This document shows positions 13,681 through 23,203 of a DNA stretch of 64,000 bases, in pieces. This DNA is from Blepharisma stoltei. Lineage: Eukaryota > Ciliophora > Heterotrichea > Heterotrichida > Blepharismidae. The stretch lies in contig CAJZBQ010000024.1 in assembly GCA_914767885.1 (NCBI GenBank), positions 620,001-684,000 of the forward strand. The letters run 5' to 3'. The notes beneath the pieces are model-generated. The model saw only the letters and a program-made list of their open reading frames with translations. It was not told the DNA's origin and did not search any database. Position 1 is the stretch's first letter; each line of letters starts with the position of its first letter. The translations under genes were made by a program, and so were the position numbers.

Positions 13681-15087
13681 ATGTCTAAAAATGTAAAATC
13701 AGCCTTGGTTAGCAGCAAGGCTCCTAAGCCAACAACCTTTTCAAATGAAAGATCAAGTCATCATTCAGTCAATCCAGACCTTGCGTCCACTTCTCCGACA
13801 ACTTCAAAATTTTATATTAATCTCCAAGATTTGGTCAATCTTGAAGAGATTTTATCAGGCCTTATCATAGTTTTCCAGCAAGATAAAAGTGCTTCTTATG
13901 AAATTGAAAGATGGTGAAAAATTACCGATGAAAATTCTATTGTCCGAATTGACAACCTTTTTCAAAAAGAAGAAGTCAAAGAATGCTTAAGAGAAGCTAT
14001 TATACTAGAAGCAGTTGGAGTCTCTTTATCTGGATTTTTAGATTATTCTGCCTTGGGGAATGTTGAAACTAAGCTTGCTATTAATGACTTGCTTGAGCTG
14101 ATTCATGAGAATTTTTTAGTAATAATTGACATCGTTTTACACAGGCTTCCGAATCATTGTTCCACAAATTCCTGAGCTGTCACTTTGCAAGCAATCACTT
14201 TTACAAAAAGGAAAAACAAATGCTCAAAATATGAAAATATAAATGTATTATTAAGTCAAAATGAGCTAATAAAAGGAAAAATCCAAGATGTAGCTAAGGA
14301 GCACACTAATCCTGGAGCGATGACGAGCAGAACTGCGAGATTTCTTTTGTATACCACTATTCAAATTGTAAAAGACATTGAAAGTTTCGAAGTTTTAGGT
14401 GCAAGAGAGTTATTAAGAACTGTAATTAATGAATATTATGAACCGCCCGCATTAAACACTACAGAATCCATTGACTCTGATATCGAGATCCCATTAGCTG
14501 AAGCTCCTTATTTGCCTGAAACTGAAGAAGATATTTACACACTTGTGCTAGATTTAGATGAAACTTTAATCCACTATTACGAAGATGGAGATGAAGGAGG
14601 ATTTTTAATTCGCCCAGGATGCCAAGAATTCCTGGAAGAAGTTTCAAAACTGTATGAAGTGATCGTTTTCACAGCTGGACTTCAAGAATATGCAGATTGG
14701 GTTCTTGATCAGATTGATCCTCATAGATTTATTTCTTATAGGCTATATAGACAGCACGGATTGCCAACTGGAAATTTCTACACAAAAGACCTTTCAAGGC
14801 TTGGCAGAAATATAGAACGAGTTATAATTGTAGACAATATGGCAGAAAATTTTCGAATGCAGCCTGATAATGGGATTTTAATTAGAACTTTTATTGATGA
14901 TATGACTGACAATGCATTGCTGGAACTTCTACCTTTGCTTAAAGGTAACTTATAATCAGAAATCGCTTTGAAAAAAGGCCGTGATGTAAGAAAAGCTCTC
15001 AAAAGCTTCAGAGACCAAATGATGAGAGCAATTGCACGAGGAGACAGCAGCCCTCATCTCAATTTGCACTTAGAAGACGATTTCTAA
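13681..15087 (+). CDS. FCP1/SCP-like (HAD-fold) protein phosphatase
   Basis: Likely Ser/Thr phosphatase of the CTD-phosphatase/Dullard family. The catalytic DxDxT motif is in TLVLDLDETLIHY; further family landmarks are FLIRPGCQEFLEEVSKLYEVIVFTAG and the second acidic motif VIIVDNMAENF. About 280 residues precede the phosphatase domain and resemble no domain I know. Two TGA codons are read as Trp (ERW-W-KIT and TNS-W-AVT). A 15-nt intron at 14945-14959 (GTAACTTATAATCAG) must be removed to reach the tail LKEIALKKGRDVRKALKSFRDQMM. Product about 463 residues. It begins 57 bp after the ABC transporter stop. Substrate unknown; membership in the family is clear. Confidence 0.9.
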
Positions 15088-15124
15088 TTTTCCATTATTT
15101 TATCTAAAATATTATCTAATATTT

Positions 15125-15300
15125 TATCGTTATTTGCAGATTTTTGAACTTTACCACCTAAGTGTGGAATTTTTTTCCGCGTGTGAAAAGGTGATTTCAC
15201 GTGTGGAGCCCTTTTGATTTCACATGTGGAATCCTCTTTTCACACGCGGAAAAAATTCCATAATTAGGTGGTAAAGTTCAAAAATCTGCAAATAACGATA
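15125..15300. mobile_element. Long-inverted-repeat MITE, third family
   Basis: A 176-bp near-palindrome with arms of about 65 bp, ends TATCGTTATTTGCAG and its complement, with TA at each outer edge. It lies in the 230-bp space between convergent genes, so it interrupts no frame. The inner arms carry TTTTCACACGCGG-type sequence. Confidence 0.85.
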
Positions 15301-15320
15301 TCAATTTTCAATACAAAACT

Positions 15321-16166
15321 CTAATGTCTCCATCCCCTTTCATGACCGCCTTCCATCTGGGGCTCTAAAAATCCTCTAAACTGCTGCTTATTTATAAGTC
15401 ATCTCACGCCATATCCTTCTTGAACCCTGACTTCAATAACAGGCTCTTCGTTTGGCAAGCAATGAATATTGATCCAGACACAATTCGTAAAAAATCTCTC
15501 TAAAACTTGCTGTGCAACTGCGTTTTTCATAGTTTCAGTACCAGTGATTTTCCCCCAGAATCCATCTGAGCTTCGATGGCAGTGCTTTGTAAGCGCTCTT
15601 GCTCCAACAGTTAAAGATGATTTTTTGCTTTCTTCAGCAGTATGAAGCTGTAAAAAGGAACGTTCAAGATTACTCTTTGACGGAGGCAAGTATTTATCAA
15701 TGCTTCCTTGGGTTCGTCTGATGCCTAAGCATGTTAGCACCCCTCTCGAGCCCATCCTCAATAGTAGATTTTCAGCCAAGCCAGGGACAGCAGGGTCATT
15801 TAATCGGCTCACAAGATCGACAACCAAGCTTGATAATACTGACAAATTTTCAATTTCTTTACGTGTTATTTCGCTATCAAAGCCTGTCAAATTTAAAAAG
15901 GAAATAGGAAATGTCCCGAGCTGACTTCATAAACAGATAACTTTCGCAAACTGCTTGATATAGTTGCCTGAGGGGTATCCTTTAAATATATATCTGCCTT
16001 CATGCACAATGTTCATTTGCATTGAATTTTCTCGTGAAGAGTTTAATAAATTCCTCAGAAAAGCCCTTCCATAGCAGTCAATTATTTGCTTGTTCTCGCT
16101 AGTGAGAACTTCTTTTAAAATTATGTATATTTCTTCTTCAGCTGTTGAAGAATCGCTTCGATCCAT
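15321..16166 (-). CDS. Conserved hypothetical protein
   Basis: A single frame from ATG at 16166 to TAG at 15321-15323, 281 residues, with TGA as Trp at CL-W-SQLG and GVR-W-LINK. The C-terminal half looks constrained: GARALTKHCHRSSDGFWG, WINIHCLPNEEPVIEVR, GYGVRWL, RGFLEPQMEGGHE. His/Trp/Gly-rich conservation of this kind suggests a folded, perhaps metal-binding, domain found in several eukaryotes, but I cannot name it. No signal peptide or membrane segment is visible. Confidence 0.75.
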
Positions 16167-16180
16167 TTTAACTATTTAAC

Positions 16181-19086
16181 TTATTGATAATTCTTATTTG
16201 TTTTATGTAAAAGTGCAATCAAGTGCTCAAGAACCTCAGGCTTTGTAGGGGATTTATTTCTAAGGTCTTCTAGCTCTTCTTTGAGATGTGATATGTCTTT
16301 TTCTTTGCTAGAGAGCGTTATTTCTAGGTTTTTGATTTTATCAAAATCTGAATTTTCTTTGTGTTTCATATTTTCGATCTCATTTTGGAGCTTGGATTTT
16401 TCAAAATCGGTTTCTTTTTTAAGATGGTCAATTTCAAGGCTTAAATTCATGCATTCTTCTTGAAGTCTGGTCTTGTTTTCAGGGTCAATCAGCTTTGCTC
16501 TGACTTCGTTTCTGATTTTCTGTTGAAGTTCGAAATGATTTGTATAGTGCTCTAGCTTGACCAATAAATCATTTTTATCTTCATCAAGCTTCTCATACTG
16601 TGCTTTGTATTCGTCAAACTGAGTTTGTAGGTTTTTAGTTCGGGCTTGTTCATCTTCTAATGCTTTTAAAGTTTGATTAAGGATGTTTTCAAGATCATCC
16701 CTCTGCTTTTTGGTTTCAGATGACTGCTTTTCTTTATCAATTTCTATTTCCTTTAGCCTGCTTTCGAGTTCTCGAATTTTGATATTTGAAGAGTTCAACT
16801 CCGAAGCAACCATTTCAGCGTTTTCAGCTTTCATGTCTATTTTTCTCTGCCCTCTTATTTGTTTTATTAGTTTTTCTTTTATTTTCAGCTCAGAAGATAG
16901 TGCTTCCTGCATTTTTTGAAGCTTTACTTTAGTTTCATTTAGTTCAGCTTTAACTTCTTCTAAAGCAGGATTAAATTTATATACATCCAATTTATCGATT
17001 TCAGAATTCAGCTTCATGATGTCTTCTTTTCATTTTTGATACTCCGATACAAGCTGTCTCTCATTATTATAGGAATTTTCCTTAAATAGCCAACAAATAT
17101 ATTTGCCAAAAAATGATTCAAAAATGCAACCATATTTATATAAAAATTCTGCATATTCAAATAGCTATTTTTTTCAGAAGTTAAAGATGCAGCATTCCCA
17201 AAGCTATTTTTTGACTGTTTTTGTTCAATTTTTTTCTTGGCTTCTAATATATCAATTTTCTCTTTGCTTAGCTCTTCTACTTGCTGCTGTAGTTTTTTAT
17301 TCATTTCTTTTAAAGATAAAATTTCAATAGCTTGCCTTTTTGACTCTTTCTCTAGTTTTGAGGCTAAATTGCTTGAAGAATTGTTTTTGAATTTCAAAAT
17401 TTCAATTTCTTCATTAAGATGACACTCTTTCTGCTTCATAAAAGAAATGTGTTCTTCAAAGAATTTATGCTCACTTTTGGTTTTATTAAGCCTAAGCCTT
17501 AGCAGTTTATTTTCATTTTTTTTTTCGATAAACAAAGATTCTATTGAAACATCTTCTGTAGGTTTTTCTTCAATTAGCAAAGCATCTAGCCTTGTTTTTA
17601 AATAGTAATTTTCTTCTCTTACTTCATTTGCTGCTTTTTCTTTGTGCTCTATAATTTGATTCTTTTCTTTTATTTCTTCTCTTAAGCTATTTATAATATT
17701 TGTGTTATCATCTTTTTCTATTTTAAGTTTGGAGTTTTCGTTTATTAGCTCTGGAATACTGGCAAACGATCCTGTTGGCTCAATAACATTTCCTGTTTGA
17801 AGCCTATGATTTTCAACTAATAGCTGCTGAATAGTGTTAAGCAGTGTAGCTTTTTCTTTCTTAAAAGCATCTTTTTGCAGCTCAAGCTCTCTAATTCTTT
17901 TTTCTTCTTTTACAGGTAGCGATACTTGACTTTTAAGAGCCTCTTTACTTTTTAATACAAGTTCATTATAAGCCCCAACAAGATTTTCGTAGTCTTCTCT
18001 TTGTTTAGCTATTATTGGAGATTTCCTATCTATTTCTTCAAGCAATTCATTTAGCTGCTCTTCTAATATTTCTGCTTTCTCTTCTGCCTTGCTGAGCTTG
18101 AATTTATATTCATTATTTAAGCAGGATAATTGATAAACTGATTGGTCATCAACTGTAGGCAGAACAAATTCTTGTGCTTTTTCTTCGAATTCTTCACTAC
18201 ACTGGATTTCTTTTTCGCATTTTAATATAGTTTTTTCTTTAATTGGGGAGAGTTCTACGCTTTCAATAACTTGGCTATGCAAAACCTTTATTTCTTGCTG
18301 ATGATTTTTCAATAGTGTTTCATAGCCTATTTCAAGCTCTTTGTAGGCTCTTATTTTTTCATTTAAAGAAATTTCTAGAGTCTTGTTCTCTTCTTTGCTG
18401 AAGTGTAAATCTGTTTCGAGCCCTGAAGTCTTTACTATATATTCATTCAATTTTTTATTTAGAGTGTTGGAGTTAATGCCATATTCTAGCTCTTTTTGTT
18501 TTAGCTCTTCTTTGCATTGGGCCAGAGATTGGTTTAGGACTGCAATTTCGTTATGGATGCTGCTGATTTCTTTGTCTTTTTGGTCAAAAAGTGAATCATG
18601 TAATTTAAATAGTTTTTCTAACTCCAATAAAGTGAGTAATTATTAAAAAAGCGATATTATTCAGAGTAAAAATTATGAAAAATAAGAAGCACTTTCATAA
18701 AAAAGTATTTTTATAAAATTTGCTGATTCAAAGTGCCAACTTGTTTTAATAGCATTCTTATCACCTTCCTTTAAGATATAGGCGGATTTTCAATTTTGCA
18801 ATAAATTGGGTATCAAAGCTATTATTTTTGAATTAAAATTTTGTTTCATAAAATAGGAGAACTTAATAAAGAATTAGCAATTTGCTCAATTTTAAGGGAG
18901 TAAGCTTAATTTATATTCTTCAAGCTCTGTAATTTTCTGAGATTTATCTTTTAGCTCTTGTTCAAGGTTGTCTATAAGCTTTGACACTTTTTCATTATTA
19001 ATCGTCAATAAAGATTTTTCAGCCTCGCTCTGCTCTAATAATTGCCTCTCTGCTTCGTTCAATCTTTTCTCGCTGGGATTATCCAT
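16181..19086 (-). CDS. Long coiled-coil protein, split by two IESs
   Basis: Starts MDNPSEKRLNEAERQLLEQ at 19086. Almost the whole product (about 846 residues) is heptad-type coiled coil rich in Glu, Lys, Leu and Asn. A 273-bp IES at 18631-18903 joins EEYKLS to LLELEKLFKL through a TAA repeat; a 92-bp IES at 17070-17163 joins EKNSY to NNERQLVSEYQKW. After both removals the length is a multiple of three. It ends 14 bp from the start of the next gene, so the two may share regulation only by proximity. Probably structural (centriolar, cortical or ciliary), but coiled coil alone gives no specific identity. Confidence 0.8.
17072..17163. other. Short 92-bp IES
   Basis: Sits between TA at 17070-17071 and 17162-17163. 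Without it NSYNNERQLVSEYQKWKEDIMKLN is continuous; with it the coiled coil changes frame and becomes hydrophobic. No terminal repeats. Confidence 0.8.
18631..18900. mobile_element. AT-rich IES (270 bp) in the coiled-coil gene
   Basis: TAA at both edges (18628-18630 and 18901-18903). One end reads CTCCCTTAAAATTG on the minus strand, like other CTCCC-ended elements; the other end (AAGTGAGTAATT) is divergent. Confidence 0.7.
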
Positions 19087-19162
19087 TTATTTTTGTTAAA
19101 TTAAGATTATTTAATAAACTGAAAAATAATCAGAGTTTTTATATAGATTTCAAATACATAAC

Positions 19163-20914
19163 TTATTTTTCGTTAAATGAAAGCTCAGTCCTGAATCCTT
19201 CAAATTCTTTTCGACTTGCTGCTAAAGAACTTTGCTGAGAATTGATGTATTCGTGGGTGTTTATTCTTTCTTCATCATATGCAGCAAGATCTTTTATGTA
19301 TGATGAAGAATTGAAGCTTCTTTTTGGTTCTATTCTAGAAGCTCTTTTTGGCTCAAAATAAACATCTATAGGCTGAATATTGGAAATATCCAAAAATGAC
19401 TGTGAGATTGTGGTAGAATGCATTTCTTGAACAAGGCTGCATCTCATTCGTTCATAAGTTTTCATTTGAAGCTGGATTTCTCTATTCAACTCTTTAGATG
19501 CTGAAAAATCGTTTTTGGCTTGTGATTGTAGATTTTCAACTTCCATTTGGATTTTTGCAAGTTCTTGTTTTTCTCTTTCAAGCTCAATTTTGGCACTAGC
19601 AATTACTTCACTTTGGTTGTGTAATTCAAGAGATAATTGATGGATTCTGTACACTTCATTTTCAAACTCGCTTTGCTCAATCTCAAGCATTTGCTTTTGT
19701 TTAAAAACCTTGTTTATTTCTTCTTGGATTTCGCGTTCTCTTTGCTCGACTGATGAAAGCTTTCTCTGATATTCAGATTCGATAGAGCTGATCTGGGATC
19801 GGTTTTCTTCAAGTTTTAGCTTTTTCTCACTTAACAATTTTCTTTCTTTTTCAATGGTTTTAAGAGTTTCTTCATGATTTTTTTCTAGGATGTCTTCTCT
19901 TGTTTTCAAGTCTTCTAACTTGCTTGTTAGCTCGATTGATAGCTTCCCTTGTTGCTTGCTGAAGCCTTCACTTAAAGCTTTTAGCTTTATTCTCTCTACC
20001 TCAATTTCTTGTTTTTTTGATTTTTCTTGCTCCATAAGCATTTTGTAAAACTCAAATAAATGTTCTCTTTCTTTCTTAATCTGAGCTTGTTCTTCATCAA
20101 ACATTTTCCTTTTCTCTTCTTCAGATTTTTCGAAAAATTTGATTTCTTCTTGTAAGCTTTGTTTGATTGATTCTACATCTCTTTCTTGGCTAATGATGTT
20201 TTCTTCTCTCTGTTTAATTGTATTTTCAAGCTCAACCAGCCTATGCGATTTTTCTCTTTCGTGGTCTTCTTTTTTATCCTGCAGTTTCAAGGAGACTGAG
20301 TTGATCAAATTTGAGTTAAAATTGATGGAATCAGCAAGCATTTCTAGTTTTTCATAATACCGTTTAGAGTTCTCCAGCTCTTTAAGCTGCTCTTCATACA
20401 TTTTCTTCTTCAGCTCTAAGCTTGTGGCGAATTCTAGCTTTTTGCGCTCGATTTCATCTTGGTTGTATTTGATTAATCTTTTCCTGTCTTCTTCGACTTC
20501 GTCTTTGATTTCTTGGTCAAGTTTGGCTATTCGTTCTTCCAGGTCTTTTAGAGGGTCAGCGTTTACTTTGATTTTATCCTGGGTTACGTCTGCACTCATA
20601 AAAATGATGGATCCTCGGTCATCTTCGCTAATGATGCTTCTTCTTATTTCTTTTACTGGATAATCGCCGTCTTCTGGTGCAGATTCGAGAGAGCTTCTCC
20701 CTTTTAGTAAAGTTTTCCCTTTTTTCTCGGGCGCAGTTCCTGCTCTTTGCTCATACTTCTGATGCTTGTGCTCATTTTTAGATGCTTCTGCATTTTTTGC
20801 TGGTTCCTTAGCTTTCATTTCCTCCTCTGCTAATATGTTTTCGAGATCTGAGAATGAGTCAGAATCAGACAAATGTTTAGGCTGAGAAGTTTTTGCTCTA
20901 TTAAAAGGATCCAT
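19163..20914 (-). CDS. Coiled-coil protein, possibly FBF1-like
   Basis: One uninterrupted frame of 583 residues. The first ~120 residues are acidic and disordered with a DPFNRAKTSQPKHLSDSDSFSDLE start; residues ~120-480 are dense Glu/Lys coiled coil; the tail is Ser-rich. The acidic DSFSDLE-type N-terminus followed by a long charged coiled coil resembles Fas-binding factor 1, a transition-fibre protein of basal bodies, which would suit a ciliate, but coiled-coil similarity is easily misleading. Real gene with high confidence; name with low confidence. Confidence 0.85.
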   Translation of the reverse strand: MDPFNRAKTSQPKHLSDSDSFSDLENILAEEEMKAKEPAKNAEASKNEHKHQKYEQRAGTAPEKKGKTLLKGRSSLESAPEDGDYPVKEIRRSIISEDDRGSIIFMSADVTQDKIKVNADPLKDLEERIAKLDQEIKDEVEEDRKRLIKYNQDEIERKKLEFATSLELKKKMYEEQLKELENSKRYYEKLEMLADSINFNSNLINSVSLKLQDKKEDHEREKSHRLVELENTIKQREENIISQERDVESIKQSLQEEIKFFEKSEEEKRKMFDEEQAQIKKEREHLFEFYKMLMEQEKSKKQEIEVERIKLKALSEGFSKQQGKLSIELTSKLEDLKTREDILEKNHEETLKTIEKERKLLSEKKLKLEENRSQISSIESEYQRKLSSVEQREREIQEEINKVFKQKQMLEIEQSEFENEVYRIHQLSLELHNQSEVIASAKIELEREKQELAKIQMEVENLQSQAKNDFSASKELNREIQLQMKTYERMRCSLVQEMHSTTISQSFLDISNIQPIDVYFEPKRASRIEPKRSFNSSSYIKDLAAYDEERINTHEYINSQQSSLAASRKEFEGFRTELSFNEK

Positions 20915-20993
20915 TTAAGTTTATTAAGTCAATTTAAATTTAATTCTATTAAATATTGATGAAGAATTGAAATTATCCACAAAGGTAACTTAT

Positions 20994-22813
20994 TTATAAA
21001 ACACTATAGCAATTTTGAACTTCCTGGATTTTTCCTTCAATACTCCTGTAAATTGTCATCAAATCAAATTTTCTGCCTCTCAACAGATCAAAGGAAAGCG
21101 CAGTTAAAAAATTGCCAGCATCGTAAACAGTAACTTTGAAGTTAACGATGTCAGTTTCGGTAACTACAGTAGCCAACACCTCGTAATAGTCTTGGGATAC
21201 TTCACATTCTGCGTTATATTCAAAGAGGCAATGAGAAATTATTGACATAACCTCAGTTGGACTTAGTCCTGTGAATAATTGAAAATATTTGTGAACAGTC
21301 TCAAAATTTAACGGCAAAGGTTTAGCAATAAGATCTTCTGGAGGAATTGAAAAAGAAAGAGATAAACTCCCCATATCACTTTCATCACCTCTGTAAAATC
21401 TGTTAGACGGGATTCCGACACCTGGCCTCTGCCCAACTGTTCTTTGTCTTAGTTCACGAGCTTTTTCAGCATTTTCAAATATCTTTTGGCGTCTGATTCT
21501 TAGTTCTTGCCCCACTTCTTGTGTCGAAGCAACAGGACCTTGATACCAAGGATGAGCTTTAATTTGCTCAATTGTTAGCCTTTGAGAATGATTAAAAGCG
21601 AGCATGTCAGTAATCAAAGATTTAAACTCAGCGCTGTAATAATTCTGAGGCTTGTTTCTTGAGTGAAGCTGCCAAAACCTTTCTTCTTTGTTTGATAGCA
21701 GCCGATAGTAAGGCTCAGTTAAAGTTGCTTTATTAAAGGGTGGATTTTGAGAAAGCATGATAAATAAGATGATACCTGCTGCAAACAAATCAACAGAAAA
21801 TCCATTATATGGCTGCCTTGCAAGAATTTCTGGCGCCATATAATTCTCCGCCTTTAAATTTGTTTGTAAGCAGCTTGATCTATTATTTCCAGTGTCTGAA
21901 AAAGCAAACCCAAAATCAGTTAATTTTAAATTAAAATTTTCATCAAATAATATGCTAAATCTGTCTATTATTATAAATATATAACTATTAGGGCTATCGC
22001 AATATTTATATTGAAATGAATATATTTTCAGGCTTCAAATCTCTATGTGCAACCCCTGCCCTATGGCAAGCTTCAAGTCCATCAATTAATTGATGAAAAT
22101 AGAACCTAGATGTTCTCTCGTCAAACCTTCCAGATTGAAATAGGATATCAAAAAGTTCTCCATTTGGACAGAGCTCCATGATCATATACATAAGGATCCC
22201 CCCCCCTCATTTGTCCAATTTTCTAGTCTTTTATCATTTGTCCATTTTTCTAGTTTTTTTTATAGGAAAAAAAAATTTTTTTTGGACCTCATTTTGTCCC
22301 AATTTTCTAGTCAAAATTTTGATAGAGAAAAAAAATTTTTCAGGACCTCAATTGTCTCATTTTCTAGTTTTTTTAAAGTAAAAAACTAGAATTTAGGGCA
22401 TTCGAAAAAATCCAAAAAAGACTAGAAAATTGGACAAATCATTTTTGACTAGATTTTTGGACAAATGAGGTCCTGAAAAAAAAAATTTCTTATAAAAAGA
22501 CTAGAAAATTCGACAAATGAGGGGGGGGATCCTTACATTTATAAGTGTCACCGTTTTTCTTCGTGTAGACTCCATTCTCGTTTGCATTAAAAATGCTTAT
22601 AATATTCGGGTGGTTGAGTCTCTTCAGGCTTTGCATCTCGTTTTGGACTATTTCTCGAAATCTCGAAGAGAGCGCCTCGCATGGGAATTTCAAGATTTTT
22701 GCAGCATATGTAAATCCATTAGCAGGATCACGCACTGCTTTGACTTTTGAAAGAGCTCCTTTACCTAGTTTGTGAAGCACAATATAATTATCCAAACAGC
22801 TGTGTTGAGACAT
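20994..22813 (-). CDS. Protein kinase (CAMK/SnRK-like) copy 1, split by two IESs
   Basis: Serine/threonine kinase. Seen: glycine loop LGKGALSKV, catalytic Lys in YAAKILK, catalytic loop HRDLKPEN, DFG in LTDFGFAF, MAPE and the C-lobe SVDLFAAGIILFIM. A ~100-residue C-terminal domain (FKVTVYDAGNFLTALSFDLLRGRKFDLMTIYRSIEGKI) recalls the KA1-type tail of SnRK/CAMKL kinases. A 341-bp MITE (22193-22533) and a 70-bp IES (near 21953-22022) interrupt it; removal gives YKCMYMIMELC and LKPENILFDENF, 468 residues. The activation segment reads TNLKAENYMAPE where copy 2 has THLGTEGYMAPE, so the usual GT.GY is lost, which may lower activity. Substrate unknown. Confidence 0.88.
21953..22022. other. Short 70-bp IES in kinase copy 1
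   Basis: TA to TA (21951-21952, 22021-22022). It splits HRDLKPEN from ILFDENFN; the paralogue at 24.6 kb reads KPENVLFDEAFN without interruption, which fixes the junction. Confidence 0.85.
22193..22533. mobile_element. MITE with AGGATCC...TCATTTGTCC ends (IES)
   Basis: A 341-bp element with nearly perfect 35-bp inverted ends beginning AGGATCCCCCCCCTCATT, TA at both edges (22191-22192, 22534-22535). The motif TTGTCCAATTTTCTAGT recurs several times inside. A different family from the CCTCCGTGAGCG MITE but with the same plan (C-run plus repeated subterminal motif). Its removal gives KCMYMIMELCPNGEL. Confidence 0.9.
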
Positions 22814-23203
22814 TATTTTATTGAAATGATAAAAATATAATTGTCAGAAGCAATCGGATTAATCTCAATATAAAATGAAAGGTTAGGATTTATTTGCTAA
22901 ATTTTCCTTATAAAGAGCTCAAAATCTTAACAATTTATTTTATTTTCACCAATTAGTGAGTCTATCATAAATATCAATTAATTAATAAATTCTTAATGCA
23001 AGCAGCCGAAATGAATTTTATATTCCAATTCTTCAATCTAAGAAATAAATTTTTACAAAGCTTATACATTCGACTATTTGTTTTCTATTATCTCTGCCGC
23101 ATTTATTTTATTCATAATATCAGTGGTTTTTATAAAATTATATAATTCTATTTAAAATTTCTTTCAGAACACAATTATTTAATTTCAAGAGAACTTATAA
23201 TAT

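Noticed and set aside
16281-20663. Many plus-strand Ser/Phe-rich frames over the coiled-coil genes
   Set aside because: They are antisense shadows of Glu/Lys-rich coiled-coil coding sequence.
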